NCBI GenBank assembly: GCA_963575745.1
Contig: CAUYUJ010020738.1
Location: forward strand, 81,014-145,013
Direction of reading: 5' to 3'
Length of the DNA stretch: 64,000 nt
Source of the DNA: Prorocentrum cordatum
Lineage: Eukaryota; Sar; Dinophyceae; Prorocentrales; Prorocentraceae
Positions 31,009 through 41,444 of the stretch are shown in pieces; positions within the stretch are counted from its first letter, which is position 1, and each line of letters starts with the position of its first letter. The notes below the pieces were generated by a model. That model did no database searches. It saw nothing but the letters and a program-made list of their open reading frames with translations, and was not told the DNA's origin. Made by a program: the position numbers and the translations under genes.

Positions 31009-31644
31009 AATGACCCACGCCAGCCAGACGCGCACTTCTGCGGCAACCTCAAACGCCGGCTCTGCGCCCCAGTCTGTCCGCCTGGGTCCCGTTGCCAGCA
31101 CCGTCGCCAGGACGGAAGCCTCTGCAACGAGCCCCTCGACCCGCACGGCTGGCACGCAGCCAAGTGCGAGGTGGGCGCGTCGCGCAACAATCGCCACAAC
31201 AGTTGCCGCGACTGGCACTCTGCGAAGCACAAGGAGCTCACTGGCTTCGCGGCGCCCACGGAGCAGGCCGTCCCGGCCTGGGACCGCCGCCATCCCCGCA
31301 CGGGCGAGCTCCAACAAGCAGTGCTCGACCTCTCCACCTTCGACCCAGCCAGCGGCCGCCAAATCTTTATGGACTGGAGCATCACCTGCGTACACTCAAC
31401 GTACGCTCCACGCAGGGGTGCCCGGGCCGAGAGGGATGGGCTGGCGGCCGCCCAGGCGGTGGAGCAGAAGCGGGAGCGCTACCCTCCGCACGGAGGAGAA
31501 CTGGTTCCCCTTGTCTTCGAGACGGGGGGGCGCCCCAGCGATGAAGCAGCCAGCTTCGTCCGCAGCTACGGAGCCGGTTTAGACGACGCCGACCGCTCCG
31601 AGCTGCTGAGCGGCCTCTGGCGGCAGATCAGCAGGACCCTCTAA
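31009..31644 (+). pseudogene. LINE-C zinc finger and restriction-like endonuclease tail, copy 2
   Basis: After the low-complexity run, the frame turns into the C-terminal module of a LINE polyprotein. Zinc-binding wording RCQHRRQDGSLCNEPLDPHG, then WHAAKCEVG and RHNSCRD (about 31095-31215), is the C-x..-C-x..-DPHGxHAxxC pattern. It is followed by LDLSTFDPASGRQIFMDWSI (acidic positions of a PD-(D/E)XK-like nuclease), QKRERYPPHGGELVPLVFET and GRPSDEAASFVRSY, ending at TAA 31642. The reverse transcriptase that should precede it is absent. The nuclease assignment rests on pattern recognition. Confidence 0.7.
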
Positions 31645-32260
31645 AGGGGGAATGCTGAGATGCTGCTGAGCGCCCTCGGGCGCTAAACCAGTACGGCGGT
31701 GACCAGCGCCACCACGACCACCGCCGCGGCGACCGCCGCCAGCGCCACGACCAGGACAAGGGCCAGACTACTGCCCTGAGGCCGCCACCAGGACGACCAC
31801 CGCTGCCACGACCACCTCGACTACGACAAGGGCCTCACGACGACGACCGCCCCTGCCCCTCCCTCGGCCCCTGCCCCCGCCCCCGCGACGTCGACGTCCA
31901 CCACGACTTCTGCGGCCACCTCATCCGCCCCCCGTTCCCCTTCGCCTCTGCCTCCTCTCCTTCTCCTTGTGCCTGGCCGCCCCTGCAACTGTGCCCTCCT
32001 CCTCCTCCTCCTCCTCCTCCTCCTCCTCCTCTCCCCTCCTTGCCTCTGCCTGGCCGGAATTCCAGCGGCCTGCAGGCCCACCGTGGCCTAGCAGGCGGAC
32101 TGCTTCCTTCCGGCCTGCCCCCTAGGTCCCCTGCGGGGGTGCCGGTCCCTCCCCGAGGGAGCCTAGGGGGCCGTGACGCGGGAGGGAGGGAGGGAAGGAG
32201 GGGGGGAGGGAGGGAGGGAGGGAGGGAGGAGGAGGAGGAGGAGGAGGAGGTTTGGGCTCA
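31645..32260. repeat. 3' UTR match, CCACGACCA repeat, (TCC)n and (GGGA)/(GGA)n tracts
   Basis: The 3' flank GGGGGAATGCTGAGATGCTG with GCGCCCTCGGGCGCTA repeats the flank of copy 1 (30208-30250). A CCACGACCA-type repeat lies at 31700-31840, TCC repeats at 31998-32030, and GGGA then GGA repeats at 32175-32251. The order LINE tail, CAC/GAC repeat, pyrimidine tract, purine tract repeats that of 29975-30950. Confidence 0.8.
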
Positions 32261-32536
32261 GAGTGGGTTGGCCTCAGGGGAGGGCAGCCCGCAGGAGTCT
32301 GCGCCTCGTGTGTTGGCATCAGACAGGCCAGCCACAACACATCATACTTTCTTTCAATTGTGGTTGGGACACCGTACGCCCACCACGGTCCTTTATCCAC
32401 CACGGGGGTGCTCTCACTCAAGGCGGGAAGGGGGGCTGCCTGGCACCGCCGAAGGAGAAGAGAGAGGGCAGCGCCACCACCCTGCTAGCAGCCCATCACA
32501 GCGCACAGCGGCCAGCGCGCCCAGCTGCAGAAACCA

Positions 32537-33283
32537 TGGCCGCGGCGCCAGGATGGACATGTGCGTGCGGACTGCACCAGGTAGGCTGGCATGCATTGGA
32601 ACTGCTCCTCCTGTGGACGCTCCTTCGCCGAACGGAGACAGCCGAGCAGGAACGCCCCCCGCAAGTGGGACAAACAGGGCGCGCCGACGCCCTAGGCTCG
32701 CCCTGGTCGCGACATATCCCACGGCGACCGCAAACGCGAGCGATACCACGGCCTCGAGAAGCAAGCCTACAGACTCGTCGAGCGGGTGGCCCCTGCCCTG
32801 AAGCACTTTGCGGAGGCGCACTACGAGTGGAGCAGCTGGAGCCCGCCGACGGATCGGATAATGCATTATAAATTCCGCGATCGAGTGAAGCTACGACTCA
32901 TGGTACTCGCCCGCTCGGCAATCCAAGCAGTAAGAGCGAAGACGTCCGCCGAAGAGCTCATGGAGGAAATGAGTATGTTGAAGTATGCGTTGGATCAGAT
33001 CAAACCCTTGACCGAGGTCAAAGAGGAACAATGGGCTCGTCTAGCGTCCAATATGGATGACCAAAAATACACCGAGTGCCACGTCGCCACGCCGGAGACC
33101 CAGGTCGGGGAACTCGAGTACGACATCGAGGACACCAAGACAGCCTCGGCGGAGACGGAAGCCATGATCACACCCGAACTCCGCGACATCCTACCCGAGA
33201 CTGCGGGTGCCGATATGGCAGTGGAGACGACGACGGCGGCGCCGAGAGCAGCAGCAGCAGCTCAGACGACCGCGGCGCTCTAG
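32537..33283 (+). pseudogene. Possible retroelement ORF1 (zinc finger plus helical domain)
   Basis: One phase gives GWTCACGLHQ and, after a frame change, HWNCSSCGRSFAERRQPSRN, a paired C-x-C...C-x2-C zinc-ribbon-like start. From about 32733 another frame runs to TAG 33281: RKRERYHGLEKQAYRLVERV, FRDRVKLRLMVLARSAIQAV, EELMEEMSMLKYALDQIKPL. This is strongly helical and probably coiled-coil, followed by an acidic and then Ala-rich tail. A zinc finger plus coiled coil is the usual build of a LINE ORF1 or a Gag-like protein. The exact family is not recognised. Confidence 0.4.
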
Positions 33284-34077
33284 GAGCAGAAGCGCACGCG
33301 CAGTTGCAGTACACGAGCCAGCAGAAGATATACCAGAAGCAGAAAATTGCAGCACTACATGCGGCAGATGCCAGGAGGACAGGGGCCCCCCTTGGACCGT
33401 GCCCGACGCCAGATCCACAGCAGCCGCTGACCATGTGGATTCCGCAGCTCCAGATGCCGCCCACGGGGTTTCCAATGCCGCCGCAGTTCTCGGCGGCCTC
33501 GATGCCGCAGATGGCAGCAGCAGCGGCGGCGAAGCCAGCGGACTCGGCGATTGGCCGGCCAGCGATGGGATCAGGTGGGCACCTTCAGCCAGACATGACA
33601 CCGAGGCAGCAGTGGCAGCGGCGGTTCAGCACGTGGTCAAGGGCGCCCTGGGACCAGGGGCGGGGGCACAGCGGCCGCTGCCAAAGGCAGTCGAGCCCAC
33701 GCCACAGGGGCCCAAATTGGCACAGTGGTAGCCAGTCAGAGGCCCGCCGCATTCGCCACCGCCAACAGCCGTGGACATACGCGCAGTAGAGACGCCGTGG
33801 GTGGGTCCAGCCTTGCTGGCAACAACGCAGCCAGCTGAGCCCGCCCAAAGATCGCCGCACCTGCCAGGGCCAGGAGCGGATGAGCCCCACAACCTGGTGG
33901 CTCAGTTCGGCGGCAAGGGCAACGGCAAAGGCAACGTGACATCGGAGCCGTGCCCGGCAGGCCGCGAGAAGCCAGCGGAGGGCGACCCGAATCCAGCGGC
34001 CCACAAGTGCTTCCAGGTCCCAGCTCAAGTCGCAGGAACGCCGGCGGATGGTGGAGCGGCCCTGCAGCAGCAGTAGC
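33284..34077 (+). other. Gln/Pro/Ala-rich open frames
   Basis: The frame from 33076 to 33789 reads QYTSQQKIYQKQKIAALHAA, then Pro/Met/Gln-rich text (PQLQMPPTGFPMPPQFSAAS). A different frame takes over from 33771 to 34076. It may be the low-complexity continuation of the ORF1-like protein upstream. Confidence 0.3.
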
Positions 34078-35043
34078 AGCATCAGCCGCGGCACATTCTG
34101 CGCCACATTGACTGATTGCAGGGTCCGCGGTCATTGGCGCGACGTCGCCAGGATGACCTACCACTGCAAGCTGCATTTCGCTCCCATGGGAAATATGGAA
34201 AGCGATGATTCTATAGAGCCCAACGCCGCCATTTTGGACGCCGTCGAGGCCCCGTGCATCGACTGGGCAAAGTCGATATATGCCGAACAAGATGGGCGCG
34301 CTCTCATGGGGCAATTGCAGGGCCTCCTCGCCTACACCAGCGTCGAGACGACCAGCTCGGACGACGACGCCTACTACCGGCGCAATGGGCGCTTGGAGTG
34401 TACAATGCGACTCCAAGCTGACGCGTGGAAAGCGAAGCTTTCTTGTGGTCTGTCGAGTCAGCACGCGCGGATTGGCTTGACTGGCGTGTCTCTGCGGTGC
34501 GCCAGGAACTTCTTACCGCGACGGCAGTGCGATGGAGCCGGCGCAATGAAGCCGCCATCGAGGTTTGCAGTGGAATCAGGCGCAGCTGGGGAGCGGCGCG
34601 CTACATTTACGACGAGCGCACTGCAGCCCAACGCACGCGCGACGCTTCCGCCTGGGCAGCGCGCGCGATTGAACAGCCAGCTCGGATCGTTCGAGCCAGG
34701 CGGCAGCTCGCACCGTGGGCCCACGATGTTGAGTGCAGCGAAAATGGCGATGCCCGAATCAGGATATATGAGTTGCCATCCACAAGTGCAGTGGCCGCAG
34801 TTCAACAAAGCGGAACACTTCCACATGCCCCCCATGCTGTTCCAGCACCAGATGCACCGCCTGAGGGGCCCGCGGCCATGCAAGCCGAGGCTCAACAACC
34901 AGTTGACCAGAACTCAGGGGCGGGCGCCCCAGCTCAACTCGGATTCTGACGTTTCGCGACGCCCGCGCAAGACGAACAGCGCGGGGGCGGCCAGGGCAGC
35001 GACTCCGCCAACCAGTTGCAGACCGCGGCGCAGAAGATTGTGA
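34048..35043 (+). CDS. Unrecognised 331-residue open frame
   Basis: Long but of doubtful phase: an overlapping frame at 34425-34949 has more protein-like wording (SARADWLDWRVSAVRQELLT, then RRNEAAIEVCSGIRRSWGAA). An unrecognised protein with a frameshift near 34430 is one reading. No motif found. Confidence 0.25.
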   Translation: MVERPCSSSSSISRGTFCATLTDCRVRGHWRDVARMTYHCKLHFAPMGNMESDDSIEPNAAILDAVEAPCIDWAKSIYAEQDGRALMGQLQGLLAYTSVETTSSDDDAYYRRNGRLECTMRLQADAWKAKLSCGLSSQHARIGLTGVSLRCARNFLPRRQCDGAGAMKPPSRFAVESGAAGERRATFTTSALQPNARATLPPGQRARLNSQLGSFEPGGSSHRGPTMLSAAKMAMPESGYMSCHPQVQWPQFNKAEHFHMPPMLFQHQMHRLRGPRPCKPRLNNQLTRTQGRAPQLNSDSDVSRRPRKTNSAGAARAATPPTSCRPRRRRL

Positions 35044-35297
35044 AGACGACGACGGTCAGCGATGACATGGAGCCACCGCCTAGTACTGAACCATGTCTAT
35101 GGGGCAGCAAGCTGAGTTTCATGTACGGCGGGGGCAACTGATGGCAGTGCGCGACCGTTCTTCGGCATGGAGCATTGACCGCTATTCAGCGACGACTTCG
35201 CCAGACGTGACTGGATGATACACTGCACCCCCTACGTTGCCAACATCTTTCAAGCCGCCCCGATCTTCAGCCAGGTGTTCGATCATTTCCTGCACTC

Positions 35298-36041
35298 ATG
35301 CAAGCCGCGCGCGACGTGCGCGCTCAGGCTCGGGCGCGTGGACTCCCCCGCCGTAGTCGGCATGCCAGGGCCATGGCCAACGCGGGGAGGGGCTCGGGCG
35401 ACGAATGGTGGATGGAGGCGCGCCTTGCCCAAGAGGCGCCGCGGGCGGCGCGCGATCGACTGGGTCGAGCAGTGGGCGGTCCAGGTCTGGGCGATATCGA
35501 TCGCGCAGTACCTCTGGATGTTCAACCGGGCCTTAAACCAGGCGCAATGCCAGGTGCGCCCCCTGAGGTCGCCCCACCACTTGCTGCGCCCGCAGAGATG
35601 GACAACGAGCAGCTTCACGAACCAGGAGGACCACCAGCAGCGTCCCATGAAGATTCCCACGATGATCCACAGTCTCAGCAAGATGGCACTGTCTCGTCTC
35701 TAAAGCACAGTGCCAGGACCGCCCACTGGGGCGACAGGCAGCGTTGCGAGCACGTTGACAAACCCGAAGGAGACGAGGACACGGACGAAGACAGCACGCG
35801 CGTGTCTGACCGAAGTAGAATCCAACAATCTCCGGCCCGCCTGCACGGGGCCCAGCAGGGCCCGCGGTGCGCTCCGCCGGTGGAATGCTGGCGCCGGAAG
35901 GCCCTGGGGCCTCGTGAAGCACAGTCTCACGCGGCCGTCGTCGCCGCCAGCTCCGAGCCCCAGCAGAGCTCGCGCATGTTCTTGAATTTGCGCAACCGGC
36001 GACCAGCCAGCCTGCCATCAGCCAGTTGTGCAGCTCTCTGA
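35298..36041 (+). CDS. Unrecognised 247-residue open frame
   Basis: Pro/Ala-rich, with acidic, Ser/Asp-rich stretches (PAASHEDSHDDPQSQQDG and KPEGDEDTDEDS). Such acidic linkers are frequent in copia polyproteins between integrase and reverse transcriptase, but no neighbouring catalytic motif supports that here. Confidence 0.25.
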   Translation: MQAARDVRAQARARGLPRRSRHARAMANAGRGSGDEWWMEARLAQEAPRAARDRLGRAVGGPGLGDIDRAVPLDVQPGLKPGAMPGAPPEVAPPLAAPAEMDNEQLHEPGGPPAASHEDSHDDPQSQQDGTVSSLKHSARTAHWGDRQRCEHVDKPEGDEDTDEDSTRVSDRSRIQQSPARLHGAQQGPRCAPPVECWRRKALGPREAQSHAAVVAASSEPQQSSRMFLNLRNRRPASLPSASCAAL

Positions 36042-37060
36042 TCAGTCAGCAGTGCACGCGGGGAGGGCGTGGGCGACCACGCCGCAACCTTCTGAATTTT
36101 CCAATGGCCAGGCTGACGAAGGTCAGCCAGGACACAGCGCGTGCCGCGAGGGGCCCATCGCAGTGAAGAAATGGAGTCAGCCTGAGCCCGTGCCAGAGTA
36201 CCAGCATCATTCTGTGCCACTGTCATCTCAATTGCTGCGGCGATCCAGTGCAAGGCAGTTGAATACCACGCACGGACACGCAGCAGGCTTAATGCGATCA
36301 TGCCCACTCCAATTCGATGACACCAGTCAGGGCGACCCCACCCATGGGACAGGGCCTGAATCCCCCGAGGGCGCGACGCCGCCTGACCGCATCCAGGACG
36401 CGACGGGGCCCCGAGGCCACGGGCGAGGGCCCCCCGGCTCCATCCTTGTCAATGGACCTGTCGATGTGAACGGGCCCGCGCCCATCGAGGACGTTCGTGG
36501 CGGTGGCGGCCCCCCGGAGGTCCAGCCAAGCAAGCCCCCTTTTGGACCCCCCCGCTGTTGCCCAGGCTCTGCCCTGCTTTATTGTCATGCCAGAATGTGT
36601 TCAGACAGTATGCGACATCAGCAGAACAGCGAACATGCCAGATTGGAATGTTGACTCGGAGCTAGACAATCTACCATATTCCCAGCGCGGCACGCCACGT
36701 TGCAAGACCAACAGTTCACATAACCACTACTGTACAGATGGGCCCATGCGTCCAGATGCGGGGGATGAGGGAGCTTGGGGCTGCATGAAGTTGCTGCAGG
36801 ATGATGGGGACAACTTTTCATTTACTGGGTGGTGGTCGGGACTGTGGGCACACGCGTGCGCCATCTTCTCTCTTGCCGCTTCCTGATATATTGCATCACG
36901 AGATGCTTGCCGTTTGCTGGTCTCTCATTGACATCGTCTTGCGCTTCGTACCAGCATGGCCGCCCCTGCCAGGATCAACTCGAATTCCACAAACTCTGTT
37001 GACGCCATTCTCGGTTATGCCACTGTGGCAATCCCAGCCATTTGATTGCGAGGCACATGG
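36042..37060. other. Unrecognised sequence
   Basis: Open frames at 36028-36654 (+) and 36801-37562 (+) have no recognisable domain. 36590-37020 is of balanced composition and non-repetitive. Confidence 0.4.
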
Positions 37061-37100
<40 letters not shown>

Positions 37101-37153
37101 CTCTCTCTCTCTCTCTCTTTATATATATGCATAGGTGTATATATATATGTATA

Positions 37154-37191
<38 letters not shown>
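37061..37191. repeat. (CT)n, (TA)n and TG/TA microsatellite
   Basis: A CT run (37061-37118) passes into ATATATGCATAGGTGT-like and TA repeats to 37191. Confidence 0.95.
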
Positions 37192-37194
<3 letters not shown>

Positions 37195-37569
37195 CATTGC
37201 AGCCCATCTGCGCCCGCCCAGCGTCGATCGCGTCAGGGCGCGCGAAGACCGCCCATGGAACAATGGCTGATCATGTAGCTAGTCTGACCATGACTGGCAG
37301 AATCGCACTTTCCTCTCCTCTCGGCCCGAGGCTCATTGACGCGACCCGCCATAGCGTCGCGAGAGGTCGGGAATGGATCCGCCCACCGACCTCTGCCTCG
37401 CGCCTTGATTTTCTCCCCGGGGCCCAGCAGAAGCAAGTGGAGGGCCATGGCACGTTGGATGGGTTTGTTTGCCGGGACAAACCGATTGCTGCCTCGCACC
37501 CTGAGGCGGACCCTGACTTGAGAACGACCCTTACCCAGGCGAGCTTTCGCATGCGAGTCTAGCGCTCGC

Positions 37570-38170
37570 CAAGCACGCGGCGCTGCTGGGCGGAAGGAGG
37601 CCGCCCGAGCGCGAATCATCCAGGAGCAGTTTGTCCAATCTCAGTCGCGCGTTGTTGGCGCGCAGGAGTCGCGCAACAAGGAAGGGGGGGGGGGGGGGGC
37701 AAGGCTGGGCCTGTCGTCATCTTTGCTTCGGGGACCTCGCCCGAGGAATTTGGATGCGAGCTCTGGTTTAACGCGGAAGTTCCGTTGCGCAAGAGTCAAG
37801 CTTGTTGCCGCGCCCCGCATCATCATCGTCGCTTTTTCGTTGCCCCATGCCAAGTAGGCCTTCGCTTCGACGCATGCCCCGCGCACGCGGCCGGGGATGC
37901 CGAATGTTCAGGAGTTTGGTGTAGAAGCGGAGGCCCTCGAGTTGAATTATAATATCGATTCTATATGCATCGATGCCAATGCGCGCGCGGGCGATTAGCG
38001 CACTGAATGGAGCGGGGAGAGCGGGGGTTCCCACGGGAACAAGATCGCCCAGGACAGTGTCTCCAGGCATTTGCTGCCGGCACGCCCTCGCACGCCACTA
38101 ATGCGTTTTGTTTTAACACAGCCCTGCCTACACTTTTATTATTAATACCGGACAACGTCACGTGATCCAC
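37570..38170 (+). pseudogene. LINE-B APE-type endonuclease
   Basis: Motifs of the LINE endonuclease appear in order across shifted frames: ARIIQEQFVQSQSRVVGAQE then SRNK (QES box with the catalytic Glu, 37651-37680), FGCELWFNAEVPLRKS (37749-37796), and SICIDANARAGD (37963-37998), the D-x-N catalytic box. The distal part (INTGQRHVIH near 38140) fits the C-terminal strand region. A G run of 16 (37684-37699) sits inside the coding sequence just after the QES box. This domain nicks target DNA to prime cDNA synthesis. It is dead because of frameshifts and a stop after the D-x-N box. Confidence 0.68.
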
Positions 38171-38560
38171 CCCCCTCGCGCGGGACCCAAGGGGATCAGC
38201 GCGGAAGCCATGGGCGACCAGGAGGCCCGCGCCAGCTTTCAAGAATCTAGTCGAGCGGTTCCGCCAGTTCCCTTGACGACTCACGTCAATGACCACCTCC
38301 AGACGGTCTAAACTCAGATTCACCAGGCGGCTAGGAAGGCTTTCCCGATCCCCAAGGCCACGCCCAGGGAATCGCATGTGTCGGACAGGTCCAGGATCAT
38401 GATCGCCACCCGCAGAGGCACCTCCAGGGTCCTGGGGAAACATCGCCACCTGGCGGCCAGTGTTTTCTCGGAGCGCCGCACCCTTTTTAGGTTTGCCTGC
38501 CGGTTGAAAGCTGGGGGCCTGCCATTTTGGCACGAGCAGTTGGGAATTCTGCATCATGAC
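38171..38560 (+). pseudogene. LINE-B linker between endonuclease and RT
   Basis: Text such as EARASFQESSRAVPPVPLTT, HVNDHLQTV, IHQAARKAFPIPKATPRE and SDRSRIMIATRR matches the helical linker seen in this LINE clade: an H-x-x-H-x-x-x-x-x repeat, AA-x-x-FP, then an S-D-x-T-x-x-x-I-x-x-R segment. One stop interrupts it. Between 38560 and 39190 only scattered matching text is visible. Confidence 0.55.
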
Positions 38561-39189
38561 ACGCAGCCTACTCATAACGGTATGTGGGGAAGTGAAGGGG
38601 CGGCTGCAGGTCAGGTGCATGGTGGGTGTAGATGGAAGGCATCATCCCTCTCCCACTTCCAGCTCTTTGCGTCTGCCGCCCCCCCCCCAAGACTGCTGGG
38701 GCGGGCGTCGGTGTTCAGCCCATTGCGGAGGACCAGAGTACTGACAGGCTCAACGCACAGGCTCTTGCGAGATTGTGTTTTGGGGCCAGCCGAGTCCTTC
38801 GAGCCAGGGGTAAAGACGACCCGTGGAATATGGAGGCGGATGCGTTTGCGATGACATTGCAACATGTCGTCGTGGACTCGCAGGAGCTCTTGGCGTTTTC
38901 ACTCCAGCAAAACCGAAGGGGTCCGCAGCGCGATAGAGCTTAGAACGCAGAGCAAGGAATGGAGCCACCTTCGCAGGACCTTGAGGTTTGCTGGCAGACT
39001 TCCTAAGATCGTTTTTTTTCGGCCCCTTGCGCGCGCGATTCACAGGGTGTTGTCGCCGAGCCCCCCACGCAAGTTCAGGGCATCATGCAGGATCATTTTG
39101 CTGGAGTAGAAATAGGGCGCGCGACGACGGATGGGGACAAGGCGCAGCAGTATAACAGCGCCAGCCTAAATTCCAGTCCGACCTTCACG

Positions 39190-41090
39190 CTTTGTGCATG
39201 CTACGGCTTTGCCCACTGCGTATGATTACGCTGCCCTTTTTTGCCAGGCCCGACCCAGAAAACGGGCGGGGCCCGACCGTTTCCCGGATGCTGTTCAAAG
39301 CGCCGTCTGCGGACCTCGCCGCGCCTCTGTACCCCCCCGTTAAACCTCGTGGCCCATGGGCGAGAACCTCTGAATCGCAAAGAGGGGGAGGTGACATTTT
39401 CCTACGAAGGTTATGGTGATATGTGGGCGGCCAGCGCTCAGAGGAACATGCTGCTTTGCAGCACGTTGGCCAAAATGCATCAGCGCTTCATCAGGCGAAA
39501 GAAAGTCTGTTGATTTCATGTATGCGGTTGATTTCATGCATGCGGTTTTGCACGTCACCCAGATCGGCGGTCGCCCAGGATGTTTCGCGGAGTTTGCCGC
39601 GCTGCACATCCGTCAGAATTGGCATGCCATGCGCGTGCGCAAGGTCAGCGGGTGGGGCGTTTATTGCTTTAGCTGCTGCGTTCTACTCGACCGTTAAACA
39701 GTAGGGACTCCGACTGCCGCGAGATGAGGATCCCCTGGGGCACGCATTCCAAACTCTGGAGCTGTGCCGTTTCATGGTTCAAGGGGTTCAGGAGCAGTTA
39801 ACGCAACCCCTTATTCTGGTCGCGCCAGCAGAGACTGCGCATGCCCTCGCCCTGCTGCAGGAAACACAGTCTGGATCCCAATGGAAGCCCCTCCCCACTA
39901 AAGACTGGATTTTACCTGTGGCCGGCTCTCGTCCAGGGTCAATCTCCGCTGGGGATGCGTCTAACGTTGTGTTTTCTGGAACCATCAAAACATCACAGGC
40001 TGCTCTTCAGCAGGAAGGGCTGGTCTGGGCACCGACCACGACGACCCTCAGATTCACGGTAGAGGACGACTGGAACCGCGCAGCCAGCGACATTTCATTC
40101 ATCGATGATCTCGCCATGCTTCTCGCTGCCAAAGAGTTGTCGGATGAAGTCATACGGGCGCGCGGCATGCTCTGTGGGCAGGTGCAGGCGCGGGGTTTGT
40201 TAGTCACCCCCCAGGAAACCAACGCCCGCCCGGCCTTCGGGGGGGCGGGGCAGAAGGCGGCCGGGCAGCGTCTAGCCCCTCGGGCCCGCCCGACCCTTCG
40301 CTCGGACAAGCGGGGGCAGGATCTTGAGGTTGCGAGTCGCCGCCAAGTTCCAGGGGCCGCGGTGATGGGCCAGGGGGGGCTCGAGGCGGAGATTTCGCAC
40401 CGCGCGGCAGGGATGGCTGGGGCGCTTCTTCCAATCAAGAGGATTGTTGCCCCGGCCCCCCTGATCCCTCTGTCCCAGAAGGCCGCGCATTGCGAATCGC
40501 TCGCTGCGCCCAGAATGTTTCATTGCAGAGCCGCGTGGGATGACGCGCCAGCGCACATCGAGCGACAGATTGCGCAGCACCATGTTGCCATATATCGGAC
40601 CGCGGTCAATCTTGGACGAAGAAATATTAGCGACGAGCAGGTTGCCACCAGGAAAGTTTTAGCTGTGGTCGGGCGTCTCCCAATCCAACTCGCCCTGCCC
40701 ATCGCCCGCCTCCGAATCCTTGTTCGGTTTCTCGTGGGCGTTCCGCCGGTGGTGCGCATGTTGCTTGACGCGGCGTGGGGGGTGCCGCGACTTTGGCCCT
40801 GCCTTCTCCGTCATGATCTGGCGCGGCCTCGCAAAGCTGCCCCCTCTTTCGAATTTCCCAGATGGCGAATGGATCTCCTTTTGGCGTAAGATGGCCATGG
40901 AGGGACCCCCGCATATTTCTGAGGCTCGCGAGCGTCGCGGGGGCGAGGGCTGGGAATCAGCGGCAAGAAGAGCTTGGGTGCGATATGCGGCGAGCGAGAT
41001 TGCACGAGACTCACGGGAAGACCCCGAAAAGCGAGGGAGGCTCATTCGCCCTCGCTCGACCCCTCCGTCTTGTGCGTGCCAGGGGGGCCC
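39190..41090 (+). pseudogene. LINE-B reverse transcriptase
   Basis: Non-LTR reverse transcriptase, 5'-most part in shifted frames. GREPLNRKEGEV and AQRNMLLCSTLAKMHQRFIR (about 39350-39495) are the W/N-K-G-G and S-x-x-x-K fingers motifs. TQIGGRPGCFAEFAALH (about 39557-39610) is the Q-x-G-x-R-x-G box. From 39423 a single frame runs to 40889 apart from TAG 39702. Motif A is FIALAAAFYS (39660-39689), where the catalytic Asp is Ala. Motif B is GSRPGSIS (39924-39947). Motif C is FIDDLA (40098-40115). The thumb has EISHRAAGMAGALLPIKRIV and onward. Coding-like text continues to about 41090 in another frame. Loss of the motif A Asp and the stop make it inactive. Confidence 0.85.
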
Positions 41091-41132
41091 CATTCACCAC
41101 TCCCGCCCCGCCCGCTGCTGCCCCTGCGATTG

Positions 41133-41444
41133 TTCCCAACCCTCCTGCGTTGGGTACTCGTTTTGAATAGAGCACTGTGGTCTCCACCTTCCTCCTCTTT
41201 CTCCCGCCTCCTCCCGCCTCCTCCTCTCTTCTCTTGCTCTTACCCCTCCTCTTCTCCTCCCTTCCTCCCGCCTCCCGCCTCCTCTCTTCGATCCTCCTCT
41301 CTCCTCTCTTGCTTCCCCTTCCCCCCTCATCTCTGTGCTACCCTTCTCCTCTCATCTCTCCTCGTCTCCTCTCTTGCTTCCCTTCTCTCCTCTCTTCGCT
41401 CCTCTTCTTCTCTCTTGCCTTTTACGTCATCTCTTTGTGGGGCT
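41133..41444 (+). repeat. Left inverted terminus of the satellite block
   Basis: It begins TTCCCAACCCTCCTGCGTTG, then GGTACTCGTTTTGAATAGAG CACTG, then a C/T-rich tract of about 260 bp ending CTTTTACGTCATCTCTTTG directly before the first satellite unit. It matches the reverse complement of 53470-53781 almost base for base. Confidence 0.9.

Noticed and set aside
38519-38545. CTGCCATTTTGGCACGAGCAG as a relic of the dinoflagellate spliced leader
   Set aside because: Only the core CCATTTTGGC matches the spliced leader. The flanks differ and no processed-mRNA sequence follows, so the match is probably chance.
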